In this document: piece by piece, positions 22,741-36,432 of the stretch | Layout of the letters: every line of letters starts with the position of its first letter | Numbering within the stretch: position 1 is the first letter of the stretch | Origin: Fratercula arctica | Taxonomy: Eukaryota > Chordata > Aves > Charadriiformes > Alcidae | NCBI GenBank assembly: GCA_947846985.1 | Contig: CANTUZ010000002.1 | Span: forward strand, 125,884,889 to 125,948,888 | Direction of reading: 5' to 3' | DNA length: 64,000 bases | Notes under the pieces: generated by a model | Database searches by the model: none | The model's input: the letters and a program-made list of their open reading frames with translations, nothing else | What the model was told of the DNA's origin: nothing | Program-made: the position numbers and the translations under genes

Positions 22741-25700
22741 TCAACTGTAACCAGTCACATCTGTTAATCTGTACAACTGTAATCAGTTGAATGTCCTGAC
22801 GACTCAAAATGTAGCCTGTGCAGCCGAGATGCGGTGTGCGGCCTCGCACAGCAGTAATGTGGGGTGCCTGAAGCCTTGTCCTTAACTGCAGTGTGGTGCA
22901 GCCACGCCAGGACGTTACTGAGTCCCACCATGTAGGTACATGCACCTTGTTGCTTGTTCTGTTGTGGAACAGGTACTACACCTGTATCCGCCCTGATCTG
23001 CTGAAATTCTCTACACACCCTGCATTTTTAAAAAAGGAGTCTATTGCATGATGACTGGAGAACAATACTACCTGTAACCTCTCTTGGTCACATTTAACAA
23101 AGCTGGATCATCCAGAAAGAGCGTGGGAGAAACTGATGTCAAGTAGTTTCATTGCATTTTTGTATCCATGAAAGGTTCCAGGTTTCAGCGTTTGGCCGCT
23201 ATATGATACTTATTTACATTGAAACCTGGAGAACTGTTTCTGCAGAGCTTTGTGGCCAAAACAGTGTCAAGGTTAATCTGAGATCTCACTGAGGAACAGG
23301 GATTCTGGCCTTTTCCTTGTAGAGGTAATAATTTAATTATTTGTTATTTAGCTTGGTTCCCTTGGCCTATCTGTCCTGTGAAATTCTTGGCCATGTGAAT
23401 CTCTTGGCTTTCTGTGAGATTTCTAGGCTGAAGTGTAGTCAGTGCACATGCCAGACATGCCGAAGTGCTCCAATACTGCTGGGGTTTCACTCTGCTTATT
23501 CATCTGTTGAGAAGACGAAGTAATTCATGCCCTAAATCTGGTGCTGGGTTTGCACTTTCAAAGATCATTTGAAGAACACTGCAGCTGAGTTTGGCTCTGG
23601 AGCAGGATGTGTATCTGAGATACATCTTTCCTCAAGTGCTTACAAACAAAAACAGGTAATAGAGTCAGAAAAGGAAGCATGCAAATGTTTTGCTTTAGGC
23701 CTTACAGAAAGTCTCTGGAGTCCCAGTTCAGGCTGTTTTTCTACTTGGTGCTTCTTCATGTTTTTGCATTCGGTTACCATAATTCCTTTTTAATATTGGC
23801 CACAAGTGACTATGAGCACATTAACATTTCGATAGGCAAGTTCTCTGTATTTGGGTGGGCTCATAATTTGGAGAACACATTTCGTTTCGGTTGTGTACTG
23901 CTTCCAAAGTTGTTTAGAGGTACTAGAATTCATTGCAAAGACAGAAATCTTTTTCTGTTTGAGGAGAAATGTAGTAACTATGGGTTCTCTTTTGGAAAGA
24001 TTATTTTCAGGTGTTGACAGATTTGATTTGATCCTGGCACGATTAGCTCTCCTGCAGAATGAGACTTGCAAATATCTACACCTGCACTGGCTGCATGCTT
24101 AGTTGGGGATTCCCACTTACATTGTTGCCTCTGGACCCAGTCTCTTAGAGAAGACAGGAATCAGTCTCTTTAGGGTGTTCTGGAGAATGGGAAAATAAAC
24201 AAGTGTCCCCAAAATGTTGGAACTGACCATCTGCATACAGGGAAGGGAGAATTTTGAGTCAGGGAAGAGTTTTGTTTTCTTTCTGTTGATAGATAGAAAC
24301 ACTGTTTAATTTGCGCTAAAAGAATTGTGAGTTCATGGTTTTCTTGGTATGTTACCTTTGTCAACCCTTTTGTTCAATTCAATTTTCAGTAATTGGAATT
24401 GGCTGAGAAATTACGGCACATTCACTGCAATACAAAGAAGAAATGCTAATCTCTTGGGAGGCAAACCTTCATTTTTGCATGTACCTTTTTCTCTGAATGA
24501 CAAAATCGCATCTGACAGTGAATCCCAACTATCTAGGCAGAAGAGTAATTTCCAAGGCAGCCCATTCACATTCAATTCTCTTCCGCTAAAAACAAAGCAA
24601 TAAATTATGCTGGTGTTTAAGGGGTAATATCTGTGGCTTTAAAGAATATAAACTATCTGAGGCATACCAGCCTGACTGAGCTAAGCGTTGAGCACCTCCT
24701 CTACAGGAATGAGTAACCTCGTCTCCCACCGAGAACAACAGGAGTTACGGATACTGATGTCCTTCCACTCAGGCATCACTATCCAGAGGGACTGAGCTGT
24801 AACCGAGGCAGCTGTGCCACTGGCTGGGCTGGGTAAGTGCAGGCACTATTAAAGGGTGCCATTAGATGAAGTCATTGAACCATTAGGAAGCCGGCAAAAA
24901 TGAGTGCCCTCTTCTAATCTGAAAAGTGTTGTGGTTGAGAATATACTCATTGGGCATCCTCAAGGGAAGACTTCGTTCACACATACTGACTCAGTCAGTG
25001 TTACGAGCCAGTGTTTCGCTAGCACGAGACTTAGCTTTGTAACATTTCATGGATCCCTACATCATGCTGAGTAGTGCTGGTCATCTATTATTAATACGCT
25101 CACATTTTTTGCTAGACTAAAAGTATCTTATTATCCATTTTCTTATTAAATCTTCCATTACTTTAAGATGCTTTCCAGGTCTGTTCTGCTCTCATTTTAT
25201 AAGTTGGGAACAAAGGCTTTTCAAATGTCAGAAGTTAATATATGCTGATTTCTGGATAAGCAAGAAAATACCTCATATTTTGAGGCCATTTTATTATATA
25301 ATGATGTCTTTAAGCCTCATATACAGTTTTTATAAAATATTTCCTTTGTGCTATTTGAGTGCATATCTATATGCAATTACAGTTTTGCATTAGAAATACT
25401 GGCTGTTTGTCAAGGTGAGACTGTCTCCTGTTATTATAACCAGTTATTCTTTGACGCGCATACAGAATTTAAGGAACTCCTAAGTTAGAGAAGTAACATT
25501 GTGTTTGCTTACACAACTCAACGGAGACAGTCGCATGTTCGTTCTGCTTTGAGATGGCCAGATGCAAGCTAGTTTGCGTCTGGGAACCATGGAGTTGGCA
25601 TGGTGTGGTCCTTGGTTAGTGAGCCTGCAGAGAATATTGTAGCTCAGGCAGTACAGTGCTCATGTATCCAAAAGGCTTCTGGACAGAAGCTGGTCTGTAT

Positions 25701-27284
25701 ATGGACAGGCTGGAGCATAGGCAAAGCAGTCAGACCCACTCTGGAAAAGATATGCACCTCAGTAAGATTAGTACTGTTAGATACATGCTTATTCTGTAAA
25801 GAGACATTGTTATCTGAGTTTCTCAGCTACTGTCATTGAGGTATTTCATGTTAATTCTGATCGAGGAGTTGCTAACAGAGAGCTAAATGATGTTGTCACT
25901 GAACAACCTTAAACAAAGTTTGGACCCCAGTGATTTCCATCTGCTAGATCACCTAGCAGGATGATTAAACCAACCACATCAGAGACTGGAAAGTTATTGA
26001 TTAGCATACAGATGAAGGAAGAAAACAAAGAGTAAAAGGGGAAAAAAAAAGAGTAAGAAAGAAATTCCAAGTATATTCAAACTGCATCATTAGCCCAGAT
26101 ATATTTATTTAAGCCCATTGTAAACTTCCTGTTAGCAAAGAAACCTGGCTGAGTTTTCTCAGACTAAGTCAAAACTAAGGTCAGATTATGTAGTGTAGGC
26201 TGGGGTCACAGTCCCCGACTGAGTATCTCAGAGATGTAGCTCATGTACATGTACCCTAGGTCCCTTTTTGGACTGTATATTTCATTCCTTTCTCCTGGGG
26301 GAAGGTAACAAGGCCTTTGTGTGTGGGTCTGAGGTATAATCAGGCTATTCACCTCAACATGGGAGCTCGAGCAGTAACCTGTCAACCAGCCTCATTTAGG
26401 TTTTTGCATTGATCGAGATAACAGGAATAGTAGTTACTTAACCTGTTTGAGGCCAACTGGCATAAAAAGAGGAGAGTTAGCAAGATGGGAGGACACACGT
26501 TCTTTGACACGCTCAGGGTGCGAAGCAGCTATTGCAAAGAGATACACTGGGAGAGCAGACTGGGTCCACCAGTTACTGCTTTGTTGGATTCCAGTTTATC
26601 ACTTTGATGAGAACTTGATTTGTTCATCCCACTCAGGTTTCTGCCTTATCTTGGTTATTCTTGGGCATCAGAATCAAATGGGCTATAATGCCCATAATGG
26701 GCCACCCATAATGCTGTTGTAATGTGGTTTTAGGATTAGATGTAAGGTAGGAATGAAGAGGAGTATCATGACAGAGAAGAAGTACACCAGCAGAATCTCA
26801 AAAATGCTGCATTGATATCCTGCTGCTGAGGGCCAGGTTTATCAGGAGGGGTTTTGCCTTTGACCCCCTGTTGCGGAAGCTCAGCAGAGAGGGACAGATT
26901 CTAGGAACCAGGTTGGAAATGGCATTATGCTTTCCAGAGTTCCCCTGCAAATCTCTTGCTGTTTTGATTTCTGGACTTCTGTTTTCTAAAACTCTACACA
27001 GAGCTGTTGGTGGAATAATTTTTATTTAGCTGATGTAGACCTGATTTTAAGTGCACCACTTTTGCTCTGCTAATTTCTAGTTTCATTCTTACCTTACCCG
27101 TCATAAGCGTAACACAAACATGAAATTTTACCAATAACCCTTCCTGCTTAGTTGATCTATTTTTTCTGTCCTCTTTGCAGGTTATTTTTAATCTTTTGGG
27201 AACTCTGAACTATTTCCCAAAAGTGGATTTGTAGCCTTTTACTGTCCTTGCTGCTCGTAGACCTTGCTTGAGGCCATAGGGAAG

Positions 27285-27356
27285 CTGGGACAAAGCCAGG
27301 AAAAAAACCCAGACTTATGACTCCCAGGCTCATGTCTTAAGCACAAGATCACCATT
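27285..27356 (-). repeat. Possible old tRNA-derived SINE/MIR-like relic
   Basis: CCAGGAAAAAAACCCAGACTTATGACTCCCAGGCTCATG resembles the common amniote relic of the form GGAATAGAACCCAGGACTCCTGACTCCCAG, read in reverse orientation relative to the SINE. Strongly degraded, with ends not definable. Recognition is from general resemblance only. Confidence 0.4.
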
Positions 27357-28395
27357 CGTCTTTTATAAGCCTTTCTTGTCTGATGCTTTCAAATTCTCAG
27401 AAAAGTTGGCCTTGAGATTGAAGCGTTCATGCTTTTTCATAGCACAAAGATAGATTTTCTCTTGGGAAAGTTTGGCCATGTCACACTTGTCTGTTTATGA
27501 GCAACAAGGTGTGTGGTGATGATACAACTGAGATCATTGTCACTTGCTTTTTCTATTATAAGATCACTCAAAACTCACTTTCTCTGGCTCTCTAGCCTCT
27601 GTAAATCCATTAACATCAATGGAGTTATGGTCATTTATACTTGCTGAATATCAGTTTTAAGAGATCACAGCTGAATACTGGATAGTAAGTGTCCTTTGCA
27701 TATTTGAAAAAAATTGCTCTGACAATGAAGTTATGTTTTCAAATATTTCTTACCTTCGTATTTCAATAAAATGCTTAATAGTGTTTGAGATTATAATGGT
27801 GTCACTGGTTTGAAATACATGTATTTTAGTAGTTTCTCACGCTACTATCTTCATTAGGGGTTTTTTCTCTCTATCCACTCTACCTCCTTCGTCCTTGTCC
27901 TATTTTGAAAAGGGTAAAGATCCTAAATGCAGCGCAACCCTCACAGTTTTTAGCAGAAGGCTGTTGTTACAGGGAAGAGTCAGAATAGTCCTGTAAATTT
28001 TGACCTTTCCTGAACATGTTTTTATGTCTCCTTTGAAGGATCATGGAGGGATGAATGTAAGGGAGTTGAAGGTGCAGCCAGCAGAAAGGAGTGTTCACCA
28101 TCATTTCCCTTTGTGTGGGTGTGAGAAGCAGCTGTGGTTGATGACTCTGCTCATAGACAAGTGAAGCTGCTGTTGTTCAGATAACCATTCCACACCTTTC
28201 AAGGCAAGACCCATTTATGGTTTTTGGCTGTTGCATAGGCTCAAGAAGCATAGGATAGACTTGAGGCCAGAGCAACAGTCACCCAGTATTTTTTAATAGA
28301 TTTGTCTTTATATACCATTAAGGAGTTGTGTACCACTGGGAATGAGATGTGTTAGAATATCATTAGCCAAGATTAAGGAAAAGCTGCAACACTGA

Positions 28396-28431
28396 TTTTT
28401 TTTTTTTTTTTTTTTTTTTTTCCAAGACTAC
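28396..28431. repeat. Poly-T run (36)
   Basis: The longest homopolymer in the window, 36 T. As an A tail it would belong to a minus-strand retrocopy, but no AATAAA lies close on that strand and the adjacent sequence is unrecognised. An expanded homopolymer is the simpler reading. Confidence 0.9.
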
Positions 28432-28666
28432 AAATCTGTAATTATGGATGCCCCCACTTTGGCCTTTCTATTATATTTTTTTGTCTTTACTACATGTTTT
28501 TTGTTATGAGAGAAAAGAAGAAACTTTGCAGGGTGTGACAGTTAAAACTTTAAACATCTAACCTATTGCTGGCATCCACAGAGACATGATTTAGCAGTTT
28601 ATCAGTTCTTTCTGTCATTTCTACCTATTCTTTCTGTACCCCACAATCCCTCCAGGACATGTCGAA

Positions 28667-28683
28667 GAGGTCTCAGAGACCTC
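28667..28683. repeat. Perfect short palindrome
   Basis: GAGGTCTC-A-GAGACCTC: two perfectly complementary 8-base arms around a single central base. It lies within the right part of a minus-strand open frame (28621-28866) that shows no domain. Confidence 0.8.
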
Positions 28684-30530
28684 AGAGTTTGTAACAGTCC
28701 CCCTTGGTGCATTTCCAGAATTTACACTCTGTGAATCAAAATTCTGTAGGAAAACAATGGATGCATAATGGGAACGTATTGGGGGGTGGGAGGGATAAAC
28801 TGCCATTTCCTCATATTTCAATGTTTTGCTTTGAATATTGGTACTAACGAAAAAAAAACAACCCACACTTCAAAGAACTAAACTGTGACCTAAAGCCTAT
28901 TGGAAATCAGTGGAACAGATCTCACTGATTCCAGATTTTGGATTCAGCCCTGCACATAGTTTTCTGCAATGCTTTTTGTGTTTTCTTTTTTTCCGACACT
29001 TGAATGCACTTTATTAGAAATGCTGCGAGAGGCAAAATTTAGGCTTCCCTAACTGTGGTTCATTGAAAATCTCAACCACAGCATTGCATTAACAAAATTC
29101 TTCGCATTCAGCACACTTACTTGACAGGGTAGAAACCTACTTGTGTCTGGAATGGTTGTCTAAAGACCTTTTCAGAGGTGTCAGGAGAGACACATTATTT
29201 ATATGTTCTTCACCTTTCAGGAGAAAGGAAGAGCTGCCTGCAGCTCAGGGCTGGAACCAATGCATTCCATAGCATCATGCTGAAATATTAGTAGAAAGTG
29301 AGAAACTATAATAAATGGACACTTTTCTAAAAATTGCAGACCAGACTTCTGAAATACATATCATTTCAGTTCTTATCCCAAGGAGTGGTAAGAACTGGGG
29401 AAATGAGAATACCAAGAAGAAAGGCAAAAGATGAACAGTTTTAATCACGTTTTCAGGTACAGATGCACTTTTCCACTTAGGCAGGTGAAGAAAGCTTTTG
29501 TTTGGTTATCCTCTTTTTTAAAAATAGGAGAATATTATCACAGGATTTTCATGGAAAAAGGGTTACGGTTCTGGTTTGCATGGTGCACATTTTCCCCTGT
29601 CCTGCCTCATTCAGGAATTATTTTTGCTTGCAAAGTATATATATTATATGGGTTGAAAACTGCTCCATATTTACTTTTTCATGAAAACAATAAAGTTCTC
29701 AGGGGTTAGGGATGCTTGATCAAGAACGTATCGTTTGTACCGTTGATTCTGTCTTGAGGCAAATGATCTCTTGTGGCTGCTTCTGACCCTGATTTCAGAA
29801 ATGTCCAAAAGGAAATGTGCTGAAGAAAAATTCATAAGAACTTGCAACATTATGTTAGATATAAACATCATATAATAAAGACCTTGGAACATGCGGATAT
29901 TGTAGTGATATATATTGGTTAGGTTTTGTCCAAATTGCAGGCTGCAGTCTTAGCAATACTGGCATGGCTTCATTACAAGAGCCTTTTGGTGTAGATGTGA
30001 CGTGTGCCGACAGGATTTTCTTTTTTTTCTGCAGGCTGTTATACCACCTCTTAGCTTAGCTAAGACAGCTCTTATCTACTGATGCAACCATGTCCCGTAT
30101 CAAGGGTTTGCCATCCTGGAGCAGTTAGCTGTGGTGTTGAAGTTTCCATGTGAGCTCATAGATGTAGAGGGCAGTTACGGCACAACTTTGTGATGTAGAA
30201 TGCGTGGTACCGGCCTATGCAAAAGTGAGCAACGTATTCAGTTGCTATCAGCTCTAACATGTGAATGTGAAAGCTGTCTGCGCTCTTCCTATTCCATGCT
30301 AACTTATGAGGCAACCCTCTTTCCTTTCAATATAGTTAAGTGAATGGCATGTTTTGAAGAGTGAGAATTTCATTAATGGCAAGCAGAAAATTGTGTGCGC
30401 CATTTGAACACTGATAATCAGAAAGGTTAATTATGAATTAGGTCAAATATGTTTGTTTTATGCTTGTATTATATTGCTTTAAAAAGTAATTACGAAGGGT
30501 TGTAATAATGGCAGAAAATGAACAGCCAAA

Positions 30531-30556
30531 GGGAGGGGAGGGAGGGCAATGGGGGG
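30531..30556 (+). other. Predicted G-quadruplex motif
   Basis: GGGAGGGGAGGGAGGG followed by CAAT and a run of six G. The five G runs have mostly one-base loops, which favours a stable parallel quadruplex in DNA and in the sense pre-mRNA. It lies next to a homeobox-motif-rich AT stretch (TTAATTATGAATTAG, 30427-30441). Confidence 0.75.
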
Positions 30557-30984
30557 AGAAAAGAAAATGGGTGTGCTCTTGCATGTGAAGGTCTTGTTTT
30601 TGTTGCTGTATCATTCCAGCCTTACTCTTTTAAAGTATCATCTGACCTCTGATAGACATATTGATTCCAGGGACACTCCCTGTTGCTCAGACTCTAAATA
30701 AAACAAGTAAGTCTGCTGGGGTCAGCTTCTCTCCTTCTGTGTCTTTAGTCTGGAGAGCTCACACTTTCTCACAAACTTGATAAAAGGCCCATTTCTCCTG
30801 AATATCTGGCAATGACTTAGAAATATTTTCAGTCTTGGATTTTATGGTAGTTTTCTTCCATGTACATGTTGCTATTTACTGAATGGATTCACTGAAGGAT
30901 GACCATGCCTTAGGCTACCCAAAGCCATTTACTGAGTGGATATTTTTCATATTGAATTATACCAAATCATATTTCATATTGAAT

Positions 30985-31525
30985 CATTTCAGTCAGCATG
31001 GATTTATGAAAGGCAGGTCCTACTTGACTAACTTGATCTCCTTCTGTGACTTGGTGACCTGCTTACTAGATGAAGGAAAGGCTGTGGATGTTGTCTACCT
31101 AGACTTTAGTAAAGCCTTTGACACCGTTTCCAACAGTGTTCTCCTGGAGAAACTGGCTGGTCATGGCTTGGATAGGCGTATGCTTCACTGGGTAAAAACT
31201 GGCTTTATGGCTGGGGCAAAAAAGAGTTGTGGTGAATGGAGTCAAATCCAGTTTGTGGCCAGTCACAAGTGGTGTTCCCCCAGGCTCACTATTGGGGCCA
31301 GTTCTGTTTAATATCTTTATCAACGACCTGGATGAGGGGATTAATTGCACTCTCAGTAAGTTTGCAGACAACACCAAGTTAGGTGGGAGTGTTGATCTTG
31401 AGAGTAGGAAGACTCTGCAGAGGGATCTGGACAGGCTGGATCAATTGGCTAAGACACAATGAGAGGGGGGAACAAGCTGTTCAGAGGGACAGTGGTATTT
31501 CTGTCCTTGCAGATATTCAGAAGTG
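30985..31525 (+). mobile_element. CR1 LINE reverse-transcriptase fragment, internally deleted
   Basis: Plus-strand CR1 piece covering the reverse-transcriptase core. The frame 30883-31311 shows SQHGFMKGRS, then CDLVTCLLDEGKAVDVVYLD (motif A, acidic residue kept) and FSKAFDTV. A frameshift at about 31200-31235 moves the reading to frame 31229-31462, with [20 protein letters not shown] and then FADNTKLGG. The second aspartate of the catalytic FADD box reads asparagine (codon 31370-31372). At about 31461-31471 the sequence jumps directly to the distal block GAACAAGCTGTTCAGAGG...GATATTCAGAA. Compared with the 4.6-5.5 kb copy, roughly 600 bases between these blocks are missing. The element is dead by frameshift, active-site change, deletion and 5' truncation. 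No 3' octamer is left. Confidence 0.92.
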
Positions 31526-34500
31526 GCTATTACAAATGTGTTTTATAGGAAAGAAGTTCTTTAGCAGCTCTGCCTCAGCAGTCCACCAGTAATTTGACAT
31601 ATATGGAAGCTGGAAGAAGTTTTAGAAGAAAAATGAAGTGGTTAATGTGGATATTGTTAGTGGAAAAGCCCACGTATTTGGAGAAAAAAGAAAAAAAAAG
31701 ACTTCAGTGGCAATTTAGACTTTTATTAATCTTCACTATCATGCATTTATTTTCTTTGTCCTCACCCCAGGCTGCTAAATAAATATTTTTGAAACCTCAC
31801 AATTAATGATGAATGTCTTATCTTGGTGGCTTTGTGAATGTCTGGTAGGTAAATCCTCACAGAGGTATGCTCTAAAGTAATTTTCAGGTGAGATCTTCCA
31901 CTTGGTTGGGACTTAGCCAGGAACACTGCTGATAAGAGACCATTGTAATACAGGGGCAAATGTGGTAAGACTTAGAGATCCGCTGTAAGTTCCTAGGCAA
32001 AAATCTTGCCACTACTGGACTTGACATTTTCATAGTTGTTTTTTTTTTTTTCCCCCTAACTCCTCATCCTAGTTTTTGAGAAGTTGAGTCACACACTTTA
32101 TTCAGTTTGAAAACTGTATTATATCTGCAGCATGGCAATCTACAGGGTACTCTAGGATTTTTTTTGTGCATATTGAACATAGCATTTTGATATTGCCTTC
32201 TGCTGCTTGGGGTTCTTTGAAGGCTCAAAGCTCACTGGAGTTTCAAAATGCATTTCTAGTAAGGGCTTATTTTTAATTATCGTCATTATTTCTTTATTTT
32301 CAGGATGTGCTCTGTTCTTTGCAAACAAATAAAAAAGACCAGCATCTTGTTAATGACTTTAAGGTCAGCATGTCACCCAGCATCCACTCCCTGTGGACCT
32401 ACAAAAGAAATGGTGATGCTCTTTCAAGGACCGTCGCAAGCACCAGGTTAAATACACTTGGAACTACGGGTTCTTTGGGATAAAAGGTTCAAATGTGATC
32501 CTGTTGCTTTCCTGGCTGGTGAAAAAACAACCATAAAGAGAAGTGGTCAAAGGAATAAATGGCTACATGTACTCTTTTTTATTATCCCAGTAACTTAGAT
32601 CATTGTGTTTTGTCAGTGGAGGTCAAAGAGACCAGTTTCAGATAACTGACAATTTGCTACTTAAATCTTATCTCTTAGTTTGTATAACATCTGGCACCAT
32701 GGGGCTGGAACTCTGAGGCACATCCATAGTAAAATTCATAACATTTTTCTACCTTTTGTAGATTAGAGACTATGAACATATAAACATATAAGATATGCAA
32801 TATAATGGTATGTTCTGTATCAGCAAAGGTAGGGTGTAAAGACCAAGCTTTATACATTAACTTGTGGAGTGTCTCCATTAATGTATTGGTTTAAGAAGAA
32901 GCTACACTAATGGTCACCTATTTCTAACAGTCAATAAATTGTGTTCCCTGTGGCAGAGTTTCCATATTAATGATAGCTCATTGTTCAGCAGGATGTTTTA
33001 ACAGCTAGCAAAGCAGCAGGATTTTTGGTAACTACTGATAACAGATCTGTCAATATTTTTCTTTTTAATCTTCTTTTTAATGCAAACTATAGAACTCTTG
33101 ATGCTGTTGCCGTACGGAGTGAAGTACTACATACTGCTCTCCTATATGATGGTATTGCTTTACTTGAAGAAATTAGAACTAGTAAAGAAAAGGAAAGCTT
33201 CTTTTTAATAGGCAAAAATACCTTCAGTATGAAATTTTTGGCAGACAACATTACCTTTATTCAGAAATTCTCTTGTGGTGGCTCTCTAAGAATGGACACC
33301 TCTTGACATACCTTCAGTCTTCTCTGTGGATGTCTAGATGGCTTCTGCTTTGTGTAACGTGACATACGTTCCTCTGTTGACATACGATATGGATCTCTAG
33401 TCTTAATGCATCACAATAAATACAGTACAGGTGAAGAGTACCTAGAAGAAAGAAGACAAGGCTGCACAAAAATTGCCAAGAAGCATTACAAAGCGCTGTC
33501 GAATTCAATTTGTTTGAATTTTATGTGGAATATTTCAACTGAAAAGTCAATTTTTCAGCTAATGCAAAAATTGTAATTTATTCCAAAGTCTGTCTGTGGT
33601 CTAACAGTTATTACAGAGAAACTTCAGCTACCTCTGTAAAACATATGAGTAGCTATGTATGTGGAACAAGAAAATAGGAGTATTTTAGAAGAATGTCACT
33701 AAAGCTGAGTAAGTGTGTGTGTGTGTTTGTATGTAAACACAGCTTTCGGTTGCTTTCTGCTGCCTACCTTCCCATGTGGTTGACTCTTGGGAAGGAATTG
33801 CTCCTTGAGGAATTGTTCAGTCAATCCAGAAAAGCAACCACACAAGGAATTGGGGGGTCTGGACTTGTAGAAAACCCACCTGTTTTGTTTCTGATAGGAT
33901 TTTAACAGTTAATGGATTTTCATGGAATAGTTTCCTTACTGTTGAATCAGTATTTTTGGATAAAAGTTTTCCACTGTAAAATTTTTTGATCAGTTTATTA
34001 TTCATGAGCAACATTTAGAGACTGCATTACTGCAACTCTCTCCAATAATTCCTTAACAGTCAACGTATACTTAAGCACAAGCCTGTGAGCAACGCCTTTG
34101 ATAATAAGGAATGCAAAGCTCAAACACAAATTTCAGCTATCAGCAGATAGGCTGCTGTTTAATTCTGGATAGGTTCAGCATTTGACATAAATGTATAGGG
34201 AAAAGATTCTCATCCTGAAAAACAAACTAATATTTGTTATTTTGCATAGATTGACAGGCACAAAATTCAATAGATACATGAAGCTGAAGTTAAATGGATG
34301 CATGAGCGTATCTTAGACTGGGCTTTAAGCTATGAATTATTGTGCCTTACCAATTTTATTGTGGCTTTTTTTAGTATAAAACTGTATTTTCCCTGAAAGG
34401 GATTGATAAGCAAATTGCGGATGTGACATAAGGGCTAAATAGTGCAACCACTTCATACTTAATATATCCGTTTTATCATAAATTGTCTGGAGACTTTAGC

Positions 34501-36432
34501 ATTGGCAGGAAAATTACAGTAGGCACCAAAAAATCTGGCAACTGCATTTTCAAATTTATAGATAGAAATAAAAAATAAGTAATTGTTGGAATTCTATGTT
34601 GTGATATATGCTTGCCTAGTCTTCTTTTTCTTTCTGCAAAGGGATTAATTTATACTTATATGAAAAAAGACAATTTTTTTTTGCATTTGAGCTCATAAAC
34701 AATTTTTCATACACCTCTTATTTCTCAACCTTTACTTTAGGACTTGCAAATATTTATTTTTAAGCGGTTTCATAGATTATACTCTACTATATGTGGTTCT
34801 CATTCTTTCTGTCTCCTATTAAATATGATGTGGAAAATCAGACTCTCAGGTTGCAGCAATAGCAAGGGGATGTATTTCAGTCAATGTTGGATATGGTTTC
34901 TTTTTGATGTGAATGTGATTTACTAGGTTTCTTATATCCCATAAAATAACTCACGACAGCTACGTGCTAAAGCAGATAGCTTTTCTTCCTTCCATAAACC
35001 TTTGACTTGGCTGTTCTCTCCATTGCCTTTCACTAAATATAGAGTTTGTGCTAACTCTTGCCCAATAGGTGTTTAGAAAGTATGTTTTAAATGTGACAGA
35101 AGCACACAAAAATATTTTCAGGGATCAGTTGGCTCCAGGTCGTGTTCATGCTGACAGAGCTGGAGATGATTTATCTGGAGTTTTGTTCCTTCTTGGGGCA
35201 GGACCAGTAGTTACTTCAGCATGGATGAAATGTCTATACTTACTAGTAAGGTGCTGGTTTGAGATATGGGATGACAGTGACTTCCCCTTTCTCCTCTTAA
35301 AATCCACCTCAACCAAATCTTCCCTAGCCTTTTTTCCCATCACCTTGACAGGTAGTCCAATGTTTCTCCACTTTTTTTCTATCAAAGAACTTTCTGAAGA
35401 GGCTGGAATGTGTAGGGTGTTACCACAATGCTCATGATTCAAAGCCATGCTGAATACCTTTACAAAAAAAATAAATACATTTTTCCTATTTTTGCTTGTT
35501 TGTGTGCTTATGTGTAGAGGATCATGCATATATAATAAAAAAGATATTTCTAATTATTTTGTATGTAATTTTCTGATGCATTTTTAACCACCAGTCTGCA
35601 AACAACTCTCTTGACTGCTAACATAGTTCTAACAGAGCAAAAGTGTTCACAACAATGTTGAACTCTATCAACAATAGCAGGGTTATGACAGTTTATTTTA
35701 ACTACAGACTACATTTTAGTGAAGTTTCCAGAGTGGCCAGGTGTGAGGGAAATGCAATATTAGAATATTATAAACTAGGCACTATGAAGGAGGTCAAAAC
35801 AAAGGCTGGAAACAGTATGCTGAGTACATTTATGAAGCTGAAACTATTCATAAAATCGCAGGCAAATCGGGTTTCCCTTGCTCTATGTGGTTTGGATTCC
35901 CAGCATGAATTTTCATTTGTGGAAACTGTGAAAGCCTAAGGAGTACAAATGCACCATATACCCTCTTTAGTGAGAGAAAATTTGAATGAACCATGCATGA
36001 CTTGGTCAAACGTAAGGACAAAGTGGAGACGACAGTTATGGGTTTGTACTACAGACATGACTTTTTTGTGATTAGTTGGTACTAAAGCAGCCTCCAAAAC
36101 CCACTGGTTTATACATTGCTTTCTTCTCATTTAGTTAAGGATATGCAAACTATTTTTCAGAACTGTTTTTCAGGAACTATTTTCAGGAGCATTTTTGATA
36201 GGTGTAAAACTGCAGATAGTCACAGTAATTTTTTTTTTTTTTTTTAACAGTAAAGCAGGTTTATCCATGACTACTTTGATAGTTTGGATATTGCTCGTTT
36301 AGTACCTTCTTCTTGAAGACAAGCAGACAAGTTACTTGGGCAGCAGAATGGAGAAAGCAGGTGCTACATGTTGTACTTTGATAATCAGCTTCACTGTAGT
36401 GAAGCCAGAAGGATTCAAAAATACAATAATTA
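31526..36432 (+). other. Intron 1 stretch without recognised elements
   Basis: AT-rich intron with a GT run at about 33711-33726, a T run at 36229-36245 and overlapping open frames on both strands at 35069-35529 that show no domain I recognise. No exon is supported. Confidence 0.45.

Larger units (their letters stand above)
18273..30984 (+). other. Intron 1 stretch, mostly unannotated
   Basis: AT-rich intron. Noted inside: T runs at 19459-19476 and 28396-28431, a diverged direct repeat pair (21169-21240 and 22669-22740), a possible tRNA-SINE relic at 27285-27356, a 17-bp palindromic hairpin at 28667-28683, and a purine-rich quadruplex motif at 30531-30556. Open frames of up to about 112 codons are scattered on both strands without recognisable domains or credible splice context. 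Confidence 0.45.

Noticed and set aside
28396..28431. Poly-T run as the tail of a minus-strand processed pseudogene
   Set aside because: No AATAAA next to it on that strand and no recognisable gene-derived body.
35069..35529. Overlapping 122-codon plus and 127-codon minus frames
   Set aside because: No recognisable domain on either strand. The interval has a vague resemblance to old DNA-transposon debris that I could not substantiate.
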